From G963708325 sp963708325 (GTDB lineage Bacteria; Actinomycetota; Thermoleophilia; Solirubrobacterales; 70-9), in contig OY970203.1 in NCBI GenBank assembly GCA_963708325.1, positions 2,666,001 through 2,730,000 on the forward strand: 64,000 nucleotides of DNA, read 5' to 3'. Position 1 is the first letter of the stretch; each line of letters begins with the position of its first letter. The translations under genes were made by a program, and so were the position numbers. Under the pieces are notes generated by a model. That model worked only from the letters and a program-made list of their open reading frames with translations. It ran no database searches and was not told the DNA's origin. Below are positions 30,495 through 39,200 of the stretch, piece after piece.

Positions 30495-32552
30495 ATGAGT
30501 CACGTCGTCTTTCCGATTCTCTGGGGGATCGGGCTGCTGGTCTTTGCCGGGGTCATCGCCGTCAGGTCGCGGCTGCTGCTGGCCGCCCGCCCGGCGGCGC
30601 GCCTGGATCGGATCCCGGAGCGGATCAGGCGCTTGGTCACCGAAGGGCTTGGCCAGAAGAAGTTCCTGGACGGAGAGCAGCCATCCGGGATCATGCACGC
30701 GCTTGTCTTCTGGGGCTTCCTCGTCCTGATGCTTCAGGTGATCACGTTGTTCGGTCGGGCGTTCGACGCGGGTTGGGACATTCCCGGGCTTGGGCCAGAC
30801 GAGCCCCTGGGCCCGCCCTTCTTCGTCGCCCGCGATCTGCTCGAGGCGAGTGTGATCGTCGGTGTCGTCTACATGCTCTACCGGCGGCTGATCCTCCACA
30901 CCCCCCGGCTGTTCGGGATCGGCCGCGCCGAGCAGCGCTATCGCGAGGCTGCTCACTGGGAGGGCATCCTGATCCTCGTCCTCATCCTGCTGATCATGCT
31001 CGGCGGGCTGCTTTACGACGCCGGCCACCTGGTCGCGTTCGACATTCACGGCAACGAGCGCGACTTCGCGCCGCTCACCGCCCTGCTTGCCGCGGCGCTC
31101 AGCGGTGTCGGTCGCTCCTCGGCGCACACCATCAGCGAGGTCGGATGGTGGCTGCACTGCGTCACGGTCCTGGTGTTCCTGTGCCTGCTGCCGCTGTCCA
31201 AGCACTTCCACATCATCACCGCGATCCCGAATGTGTTCTTCGCCAAGCTCCCCCCACGCGGCGCCGAGCGGCCGCTCGCGATCACGCACGTGCCGGCCGC
31301 ACCGATGGCGGCGCTGGAAGGTCCGCCCAAGGGTCTCGTCGGCGTGGCTTCCCTCTCGGACGTCAGCTGGAAGCAGGTGCTGGACGCTTTCTCGTGCACC
31401 GAGTGCGGCCGTTGCACGGCGGTCTGCCCGGCCACGGCGAGCGGCACGCCGCTGGCGCCGCGGCAGGTGATCCTCGACATCCGCGATCGGCTGTACCAGC
31501 ACCCGGAGGAGCAGGGGAAGGGCGACGCCTCCGCTGAGCCGCTGATCTCGGACGAGGCGCTGTGGGCGTGCACGACCTGCATGGCGTGCGTCGAGGCGTG
31601 CCCGGTGGGGATCGAGCACGTCCCGACCATCGTCGACATGCGCCGCAACCTGGTCGACCAGGGCGAATTGGACCCGCTCCTTCAGCAGACGCTCGAGAAC
31701 TACGGCAAGCAGGGAAACTCCTACGGCAAGTCGGCACGCATGCGGGCCCACTGGACCAAGGGCCTCGAGTTCAAGATCCCGGATGCCCGCAAGGAGCCCG
31801 TGGAGTACGTGTGGTTCGTGGGCGACTTCGCCTCCTTCGACGAGCGGGTGCAGCTTGCTTCGAAGAGCGTGGCGCGGATTCTGCACCGAGCCGGCGTGTC
31901 GTTCGGGCTGCTCTACGAGGGCGAGCGCAACGCCGGCAACGACGTGCGCAGGATCGGCGAGGAGGGCCTGTTCGAGATGTTGGTCGAACAGAACATGGAG
32001 GTGCTCGCCGACGCGGAGTTCGAGGCGATCTTCACGACCGACCCGCACTCGCTGAACGCCCTGCGCAACGAGTATCCCCAGTTCGGACTCGACAAGCCGG
32101 TCTACCACTACACCGAGCTGTTCGCCGACCTTGTCGCGCGGGGCGCGATCTCACTGCGCACCCCGCTCTCGGGGATGCGGGTCACCTACCACGACCCCTG
32201 CTACCTGGCGCGCTACAACCGGATCACCGAGGCGCCGCGAAAGCTGATCGAGGCGACAGGCGCCGAGCTCGCGGAGATGCCGCGGAACGGGACGAACACG
32301 TTCTGCTGTGGCGCCGGCGGCGGCCGGATCTGGATGATGGACGATGCGGAGATCGGGGAACGGCCAAGCGAGCAGCGGATCCGCGAGGCCCAGACCCTTG
32401 GCGACCTCGACTATTTCCTCGTCAGCTGCCCGAAGGATCTGGCGATGTATTCCGACGCGGCCAAGGTCGTTGGTGCCGACTTCGAGGTAGCCGAGCTGAC
32501 CGCGCTGATCGAGCGGGCGCTGGCCCGGGCCGAGCCCACGCAGATCGCGTGA
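30495..32552 (+). CDS. etfD: Membrane Fe-S oxidoreductase, EtfD-type (ETF:quinone electron acceptor)
   Basis: This is a 685-residue membrane protein with four to five hydrophobic helices in the first 250 residues (FPILWGIGLLVFAGVIAV, ALVFWGFLVLMLQVITLF, GILILVLILLIMLGGLLY). Next are two 4Fe-4S ligand sets (CTECGRCTAVCP and CTTCMACVEACPVG). The C-terminal heterodisulfide-reductase-like CCG domain follows (HDPCYLARYN ... TFCCGAGGG). This matches the EtfD/FadF-type family (Rv0338c in M. tuberculosis), which passes electrons from ETF to menaquinone during acyl-CoA oxidation. GAGAGGA lies before ATG 30495. It converges on etfA/etfB 13 bases away, which supports the role. Confidence 0.88.
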   Translation: MSHVVFPILWGIGLLVFAGVIAVRSRLLLAARPAARLDRIPERIRRLVTEGLGQKKFLDGEQPSGIMHALVFWGFLVLMLQVITLFGRAFDAGWDIPGLGPDEPLGPPFFVARDLLEASVIVGVVYMLYRRLILHTPRLFGIGRAEQRYREAAHWEGILILVLILLIMLGGLLYDAGHLVAFDIHGNERDFAPLTALLAAALSGVGRSSAHTISEVGWWLHCVTVLVFLCLLPLSKHFHIITAIPNVFFAKLPPRGAERPLAITHVPAAPMAALEGPPKGLVGVASLSDVSWKQVLDAFSCTECGRCTAVCPATASGTPLAPRQVILDIRDRLYQHPEEQGKGDASAEPLISDEALWACTTCMACVEACPVGIEHVPTIVDMRRNLVDQGELDPLLQQTLENYGKQGNSYGKSARMRAHWTKGLEFKIPDARKEPVEYVWFVGDFASFDERVQLASKSVARILHRAGVSFGLLYEGERNAGNDVRRIGEEGLFEMLVEQNMEVLADAEFEAIFTTDPHSLNALRNEYPQFGLDKPVYHYTELFADLVARGAISLRTPLSGMRVTYHDPCYLARYNRITEAPRKLIEATGAELAEMPRNGTNTFCCGAGGGRIWMMDDAEIGERPSEQRIREAQTLGDLDYFLVSCPKDLAMYSDAAKVVGADFEVAELTALIERALARAEPTQIA

Positions 32553-32565
32553 AGGCGCCCCGGCC

Positions 32566-33504
32566 TTACTCGCCGATGAGGCTCGTCAGCTCGTCCGCGA
32601 CGTCGAACAGATCGGCGACCGCCCCGTAGTGAGCGATGTGGAAGATCGCCGCGGCGGGATCCGTGTTGATGGCAACGATCAGGTCAGCCCCCTGCATCCC
32701 CTCGACATGCTCCGGCGCACCCGAGACTCCGAGCGCCAGGTACAGCTTCGGTCTCACTGTGGCGCCGGATTTTCCGATCTGCCGTGTCTTGGGCAGCCAG
32801 CCCGAATCGACGACCGGCCTCGAGGCCCCGAGCTCGGCGCCCAGCGCTTCGGCCAGCTCTTCCGCGATCGGGATGTTCTCGGCACCTCCGATTCCACGGC
32901 CGACGCAGACGATCCGGTCCGCCTTGGTCAGGTCGACGCCCTCGTCCGGGGGCACCACCGGTTCGACGAAAGCCGTCCTCAGCCGCTCCAGCTCGGCCGG
33001 TGGCGGGAGCTCGACGCGTTCGCCCCTCCCGGCGGCCTGCGGCTCTTCGTGCAGAGCCGCGGCGTTGACCGCCAGCACCGCCGGTAGCGGCGTGCTCACG
33101 GTGGCCTCGAGTTGCCCCCCGTAGATGCTGCAGGTCGACTGCGCCTCGCCGTCCTGGAGAGCCACTTCGACGCAGTAGCCCACGAACGGAATGCCCGTTG
33201 CGGCTGCGGCGCCGGCCGCGAGGTCGAGGCCGGCGGTGGTGTTCTCGAGGACGACGAGGTCGGGCGTGCGCGTCCTGATCGCCGTCGCGAGCACCGCCTG
33301 GTGCGCTTCGGGGACGTAGGGCGAGAGCGCCGGGTGCGACGTCTCGAGCACGACGTCCGCTGCGCTCAGCCCCTCCTCACCGGTCTCCTCACCCCTTGCG
33401 AGAAGCGCGACCAGCGCTCCGCCCGCAGCGTCTGCCAGCGGTCGTGCGAAAGCCAGCAGCCGGTCGTTGACCGGCGATTCGACGTAGACGAGGACGTCGC
33501 CCAT
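32566..33504 (-). CDS. etfA: Electron transfer flavoprotein alpha subunit
   Basis: EtfA, 312 residues, binds FAD in the ETF heterodimer that takes electrons from acyl-CoA dehydrogenases. The C-terminal FAD domain is clear: VGRGIGGAENIP, SRPVVDSGWLPKTRQIGKSG, LALGVSGAPEHVEGM and AINTDPAAAIF. The N-terminal half has the nucleotide-binding-like fold typical of the family. Its ATG overlaps the etfB stop by one base. An acyl-CoA dehydrogenase gene diverges from the pair and an EtfD-type acceptor converges on it, so all parts of the electron chain lie within about 6 kb. Confidence 0.93.
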   Translation of the reverse strand: MGDVLVYVESPVNDRLLAFARPLADAAGGALVALLARGEETGEEGLSAADVVLETSHPALSPYVPEAHQAVLATAIRTRTPDLVVLENTTAGLDLAAGAAAATGIPFVGYCVEVALQDGEAQSTCSIYGGQLEATVSTPLPAVLAVNAAALHEEPQAAGRGERVELPPPAELERLRTAFVEPVVPPDEGVDLTKADRIVCVGRGIGGAENIPIAEELAEALGAELGASRPVVDSGWLPKTRQIGKSGATVRPKLYLALGVSGAPEHVEGMQGADLIVAINTDPAAAIFHIAHYGAVADLFDVADELTSLIGE

Positions 33505-34274
33505 CAGCCCGCCAGAGCTCCCCGGTCGCGCAGCACCGCGACGATCTGTGCAGCCATCTGGTCGGCATCGCCGTCGAGCATCGTCGCCTGAGCCTGCGGC
33601 GTCGGCCGAGCGAGCGAAATCAGCTTCGGCGCTGCGGCGGGCGCCTCGACGCTGACGTTGAGCGTCTCGGCATTCGCCTCGGTCATCGCCTGACGGAGCC
33701 GGGCCATCGCCACGTATCGAGGCGGCGAGCTTGCGGATTGCACGCCGACGACGGCCGGCAGTTGGAGGCCCAGCACGGCGAGCCGCCCGCCCGCGTACTC
33801 CTGCAGGACCCGCGCGGTTCCATCGGCCAGGGTGACTCCGACGACAACATTCGCCTGGGGCCAGCCGAGCGACGTTCCGAGGTAGGGCGCCATCTGACCG
33901 AACACGTCGTATGGCGTTTGCACGCCGGTCAGCACGAGGTCGGGAGCCAACCCGCGGAGCGCTTCGGCGAGGGCGAGCGCCGCCGTTCGGGTGTCGTACG
34001 CGTCGATCTCGCCCGCGTCCACGGCGACGAGCCGGTCGGCCCCACGCGCATAGGCCAGGCGAAGCGCCTCGTCAATCCCGTCCGCCCGCAGCCCTACGGC
34101 GGTCACGGTGGCTCCGGTGGCCTCCTTGATCAGCACCGCCTCCTCGAGCGCGTGGTCGTCGAACTCGTTGATCACCATCTCGACGAGCTCGCGATCGATG
34201 TCGGTGCCGCTCTCTTCGACTTCGAGCTCGTCACCGACCTTCGGCATCAGCCGTACCGCAACCGCGATGTTCAT
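33504..34274 (-). CDS. etfB: Electron transfer flavoprotein beta subunit
   Basis: EtfB, 256 residues, binds AMP and docks on EtfA. The family features are MNIAVAVRLMPKVGDELEVE at the start, VINEFDDHALEEAVLIKE, the ARGADRLVAVDAGEIDAYDT region, and the recognition-loop area around LGWPQANVVVGV. ATG 34274 was chosen over an upstream in-frame start at 34289 because it gives the standard N-terminus. No -10 box at leaderless spacing was found. It is the first gene of etfB-etfA. Confidence 0.92.
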   Translation of the reverse strand: MNIAVAVRLMPKVGDELEVEESGTDIDRELVEMVINEFDDHALEEAVLIKEATGATVTAVGLRADGIDEALRLAYARGADRLVAVDAGEIDAYDTRTAALALAEALRGLAPDLVLTGVQTPYDVFGQMAPYLGTSLGWPQANVVVGVTLADGTARVLQEYAGGRLAVLGLQLPAVVGVQSASSPPRYVAMARLRQAMTEANAETLNVSVEAPAAAPKLISLARPTPQAQATMLDGDADQMAAQIVAVLRDRGALAG

Positions 34275-34591
34275 CGCAGCCCGCGGCACCCAGCCGCTTC
34301 GACCGCGAGAGGTACGCCCTGCATGCCGAGTGGCTGCTCGTTCGTGGTGTGAAGTCGGAAAGCCGTCACGCGAGACCTTAGTGCGTCGACGCCCTCGCCT
34401 CTCGGGTCGTTGGCCTGCCTGGGCATGCGCTCGCTCGCCAGCGGCAGCCGCGAGAGCCAGCCGCGGGGTCCGTAGTTTCCTCGCCGCCTTTCCGGGTCAA
34501 CTTCCGATGGCGGGGCCGCATGAACCGAGGAGGCTGAGAGGGGGATACTGAGGAGAAGGAGCTGCTCATCGGAAACGAGTTCAACGCTGAG
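34275..34591. promoter_or_regulatory. 317-base divergent control region between etfB and the acyl-CoA dehydrogenase operon
   Basis: This is the only stretch over 300 bases without a supported gene. It should hold the promoters of etfBA (leftward) and of the dehydrogenase-synthase-carboxylase-PPTase operon (rightward). GATACT at 34544-34549 is the best rightward -10 candidate, and a TAGTTT box lies further upstream. A strong GGAGAAGGAG follows at 34552-34561 but is 30 bases from the first ATG. I see no repeat or RNA gene. Confidence 0.5.
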
Positions 34592-36223
34592 ATGTTGAGT
34601 GTCGCGCTCAAGTCGATCGACGAGTTCGCGAGTCGCGAGCTTCCGGATTCGCTGTTGATCGAGCTCGACGAGCGTGACGAGTTCCCGGAGGAGCTGGTGC
34701 GCCGGATGTCGTCCGCTGCGGAGCTCGGTATTCAGCTGCTTTTCGTGCCCTACGAGTACGGGGGCATGGGCGGCGGCGCGTTCGACGTGTATCGCGTCTG
34801 CGAGCGGATGGCCGCGATCGACCTGGGCCTCGCGACGTCGGAGCTGGCGACATTCCTCGGCAGCGACCCGATCAGAGTCGGCGGGACGGACGACCAGAAA
34901 CGCGAGTACATGAGCCGGATCGCCAAGGAGGGAATCCTGTTCGCCTACGCGGCCACCGAGCCCGAGGCGGGCAGCGACCTGGGGGCGCTGAAGACGACCG
35001 CAGAGCCGGTCAGCGAAAACGGGGACGTCACCGGCTATCGGATCAGCGGCACCAAGCAGTGGATCAGCAACGGCGGCGTGGCAGACCTCTACACGATCCT
35101 GGCCGTCGCTCCCGGCGGGCCGAGCTGGTTCGTGCTCGAATCGGGCGCCCAGGGCTTCACCCACGGCAAGCATGAGGACAAGCACGGCATCCGGCTGAGC
35201 AACACCGCGGCCCTGTTTCTCGACAAGGTCTACGTCGACGCCGATCGGCTGGTCGGGGGCGTCGAGGGCCAGGGCCTCGTCCAGGCCCAGCAGGTGTTCG
35301 GCTACACCAGGCTGATGGTGGCCGCGTTCGGACTCGGTGCGGGGTGGGCCGCGCTCGACCGCGCGATCCCCTACTCCCGCAAGCGCGTGCAGGCCGGCGG
35401 ACCGCTGTCCGAGAAGGAGGGCTACACCCACAAGCTGATCGTCCCCCACGCGGTCGCGCTGGAAGCCTCGAGGGCCGCGATCGAGGAGACCGCCGAGCGG
35501 CTGGATGCGGGCGAGGGCCAGCTGAACGTCGAGGGGGCGGTCGCCAAGTACCTCGCAACCGAGGCCGGGGACGCGGCGGCCGACGCAGCGATCCAGGCCC
35601 ACGGCGGCTACGGCTACACGCACGACTACGTGGTCGAGAAGATCAAGCGCGACGTCCGCATCACCAGGATCTACGAGGGCACCTCGGAGATCATGGAGAT
35701 CACGATCGCGCGCGGCCGTTGGCAGGAGCACCTGAAGTCCGGCGGCGATCACTACCACGCGAAGGCTCGCGACCTCGAGGGGCTCCACGCCGAGCACCCC
35801 ACCGTCGGCGCGGACGTCGCGGCGCTCGCCCATCACGCCCTTGCGGGGCTGCTCGAGCGGTGTCGCGTCGAGCGGTTGACCCGCCACCAGCACATCCTGC
35901 TCCGCCTCGGCGCGTTGATCGCACAGGTTGAGGGCGCGGCCGCGCTCGTCAGGCGCGCCCAGCGCGCCGCGGACAAGCAGCTGAATCCGAAGGGGTCGCG
36001 GCGCCTGCGCGCGGGCGCGCTGGCGGCTGCGAGCCGCGTGTACGCGCGCGGGGCGGCCCTGACGATCGCGACCGAGGCCGTCCGCTTGGTCGCGGGAGCC
36101 GACGGCGACCTCGGCGAGCTCGAGCAGCGCCTCGATCTCGCGTCGATCCACCGCGCCCAGGGCGGGTTGCTCGCAGACCTCGGGGCGGTCACCGAGGCGG
36201 TGTACGGGCGCATGCGAGCTTGA
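34592..36223 (+). CDS. Acyl-CoA dehydrogenase
   Basis: This 543-residue flavoenzyme introduces an alpha-beta double bond into an acyl-CoA and hands electrons to ETF. The family features are [20 protein letters not shown], the FAD-contacting TKQWISNGG, the [12 protein letters not shown] signature, and the catalytic Glu362 in [17 protein letters not shown] helical C-terminal extension of about 165 residues makes it longer than the 380-400-residue short-chain enzymes. No canonical start lies upstream in frame, although the frame stays open and gene-like back to about 34540. The stop is 23 bases before the synthase ATG. Confidence 0.9.
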   Translation: MLSVALKSIDEFASRELPDSLLIELDERDEFPEELVRRMSSAAELGIQLLFVPYEYGGMGGGAFDVYRVCERMAAIDLGLATSELATFLGSDPIRVGGTDDQKREYMSRIAKEGILFAYAATEPEAGSDLGALKTTAEPVSENGDVTGYRISGTKQWISNGGVADLYTILAVAPGGPSWFVLESGAQGFTHGKHEDKHGIRLSNTAALFLDKVYVDADRLVGGVEGQGLVQAQQVFGYTRLMVAAFGLGAGWAALDRAIPYSRKRVQAGGPLSEKEGYTHKLIVPHAVALEASRAAIEETAERLDAGEGQLNVEGAVAKYLATEAGDAAADAAIQAHGGYGYTHDYVVEKIKRDVRITRIYEGTSEIMEITIARGRWQEHLKSGGDHYHAKARDLEGLHAEHPTVGADVAALAHHALAGLLERCRVERLTRHQHILLRLGALIAQVEGAAALVRRAQRAADKQLNPKGSRRLRAGALAAASRVYARGAALTIATEAVRLVAGADGDLGELEQRLDLASIHRAQGGLLADLGAVTEAVYGRMRA

Positions 36224-36246
36224 CCAGAGATGAGACTCGATCCGAC

Positions 36247-39200
36247 ATGACCGATTCGCTCGACAGCGCCGCCGCGATCGTTGGCGTGAGCGCGATCCTG
36301 CCCGATGCCCCCGACGCCGCGGCCTTCTGGCGCAATGTGAGCGAGGGCCACTACGGGATCAGCGAGGTAGACCCCGAACGCTGGGACCCCGAGCTCCACT
36401 TCGACCCCGATCCCAAGGTTCCCGAGCACACCTACTCGCAGATCGGTGGCTGGGTCCGCGATTGGGAGTGGAATCCGCTCGGCTGGCACCTGCCGATCCC
36501 GCCGACCGTCTCGGAGGCGATGGACGATGCCCAGAAGTGGGGCGTTGCCTGCACCCGGATGGCGCTGATCGACTACGGCTGGCCCGAGCGACCGCTCAAT
36601 CTCGAGCGCACCGCCGTCGTCTTCGGCAACGCGATGTCGGGTGAGCACCACTACCTGACCGCGCTCAGGCTCGCCTTCCCGGAGCTCGCGCGCGAGCTGG
36701 CGAGGGCGCCGAGCTATGCCGAGCTGCCCGAGAGCGCCCGAGAGGCAATCGTGCGCGAGCTGCACTCGAACATGGACGGGTGGCTTCCGCCGGTGACCGA
36801 GGACACCATGCCGGGGGAGCTCGGCAACTGCCTTGCGGGTCGGGTCGCCAACCTCTTCAACATGCGCGGGCCCAACTTCGTCGTCGATGCCGCCTGCGCC
36901 TCCGCGATGGCGGCCATGGACGCCTCGATCGAGGGCCTGATCGACCGCGAGTTCGACGCGGTGATCACCGGCGGAATCGACCGCAACATGGGCGCATCGA
37001 CGTTCATCAAGTTCAGCGCGATCGGTGCGCTGTCCGCAACTGGCACCCGGCCGTACGCCGACGGGGCGGACGGGTTCGTGATGGGGGAGGGCGCGGCGCT
37101 GTTCGTGCTCAAGCGTCTCGAGGATGCCGAGCGGGATGGGGATCGCGTGTACGCCGTCGTGCGCGGGATGGGGGGGTCGAGCGACGGCAAGGGCAAGGGC
37201 ATCACGGCGCCCAACCCGATTGGCCAGAAGCTCGCGGTGGAGCGCGCCTGGCGCAAGTCCGGGCTGTCACCGGACGCGTGCTCGATGGTCGAGGGCCACG
37301 GCACCTCCACCGCCGTCGGCGACGTGGTCGAGGTCGAGAGCCTGTCCGAGGCGTTCGCCGGCGCCGACCTTGCCCCGGGGTCGATCGCCCTCGGGTCGGT
37401 GAAGTCGAACATCGGTCACCTCAAGGGCGCCGCCGGGGCGGCTGGACTGCTGAAGGCCGCGCTGGCCCTGCACCACAAGCTGCTCCCGCCGAGCCTCAAC
37501 TTCAAGCGGCCGAACCCGAACATCGAATGGTCCGCTTCGCCATTCGCCGTGAACACGGCGCTTCGCGAATGGGAGGCCCGGAACGACGATCCCCGCGTGG
37601 CAGCCGTGAGCGCGTTCGGGTTCGGGGGCACGAACTTCCACGCCGTGCTCGAGGAGCACGTCCCGGGGCGGCTGACCGGCAACGGGAGCGCATCGATCTC
37701 GGTCCCTGCCGATGTCGGCAGCGCCAACGTTCCGGCCGCCTCCGCCCGCCCACCACCGGCGCGCACGGCCGCAGGGGGCCCGGGGCCGAAGGCTCCCGTC
37801 CGGGGTGCCCTGGTGCTCGGCGGGCCCGACGAGCCGGCCGTCGCCGAGGCCCTTCGCGCCGCCCTCGCGGATGCGCGGGCGGGCCGGGCCTCCGAGCCGG
37901 CGCCTCCGGAGGCTGTGGCGCTTCGCTCCCCCGAGCGGCTGGCGATCGACTACGGCGACGCCGCCGAGCTGGCCTCGAAGTGCGAGATGGCGCTGAAGGC
38001 GTTCGAGTCGGGTCAGCCCGGTGTCTGGCAGGCTCTGCGGGCGCGCGGCATCTTCCGGGCCGGCGGCCCCCAGCCCAAGGTCGCCTTCCTCTACACCGGC
38101 CAGGGATCCCAGTACGCCGACATGCTCGCCGAGCTGGGGCGGATCGAGCCGTTGGTCGCCGAGGCCTTCGACGAGGCCGACGAGGTGATGCGGCCGCTGC
38201 TCGACGGCCGCGTCCTGAGCGAGATCGTCTTCCCCGATCCCGATGACGGCGATGCGGTCGCGGAAGCCGAGCGGCAGCTCCGGCACACCGAGATCACCCA
38301 ACCGGCGGTGCTCACCGTCGACATCGCGCTCACCCGTCTGCTCGACGCCTACGGGATCGCGCCGGACTTCGTCATGGGCCACAGCCTCGGCGAATATGCA
38401 GCCCTGGTGGCCGCGGGGGTGCTGCCCTTCGAGCAGGCGCTCGAGGCGGTCAGCGCTCGGGGGCGCGAGATGGCGGACCTGGAGGTCGCCGACCCAGGTG
38501 CGATGGCCGCCGTCGGCGCCCCTCCGGAGGAGGTCGAAGAGGTGCTCGCCTCGACCGAGGGCTACATCGTGCTCGCCAACGTCAACTCGACGCACCAGGT
38601 CGTACTGGGCGGCGCCAGCGAGCCGGTTGGCCGCGCCGTCGCCGCGCTGACCGAGCGCGGGCGCCAGGCCGTCCCGCTCCCGGTCAGCCACGCCTTCCAC
38701 ACCGAGATCGTTGCGCCGGTGAGCGAGCCCCTGCGGGCGATGCTCCGGCGGCTCGACCTCTCCCCGCCACGGATCCCGATCGTCGCAAACGTCGACGGCG
38801 AGTTCTACCCGACCGGCCCCGGCGTCGAGGAGCAGATCGTCGACATCCTCGGTCGCCAGGTTGCCTCGCCCGTGCAGTTCGTGAAGGGGTTGCGGACCCT
38901 GTTCGATGCGGGAGCGGGCGTCTTCGTCGAATCGGGCCCCAAGCGGGCGCTTCACGGGTTCGCGGCCGACGTCCTCGGCGACGAGAAAGCCCTGAACCTG
39001 TACACCAACCACCCGAAGCTCGGCGACCTGGTGTCCTTCAACCACGCGCTCTGCGGGCTCTACGCAGCCGGACTCGGCACGGGGCGGGAGCGGGAGGACG
39101 ATGGCGAAGCTTCCGTCGCAGAACAGGGGTCCGCGGCGGCTCCCCCGTCAACGGGGGGCTCTGACGTCTACCGGGAGCTCGGCCGGCTCACGGCCGATTT

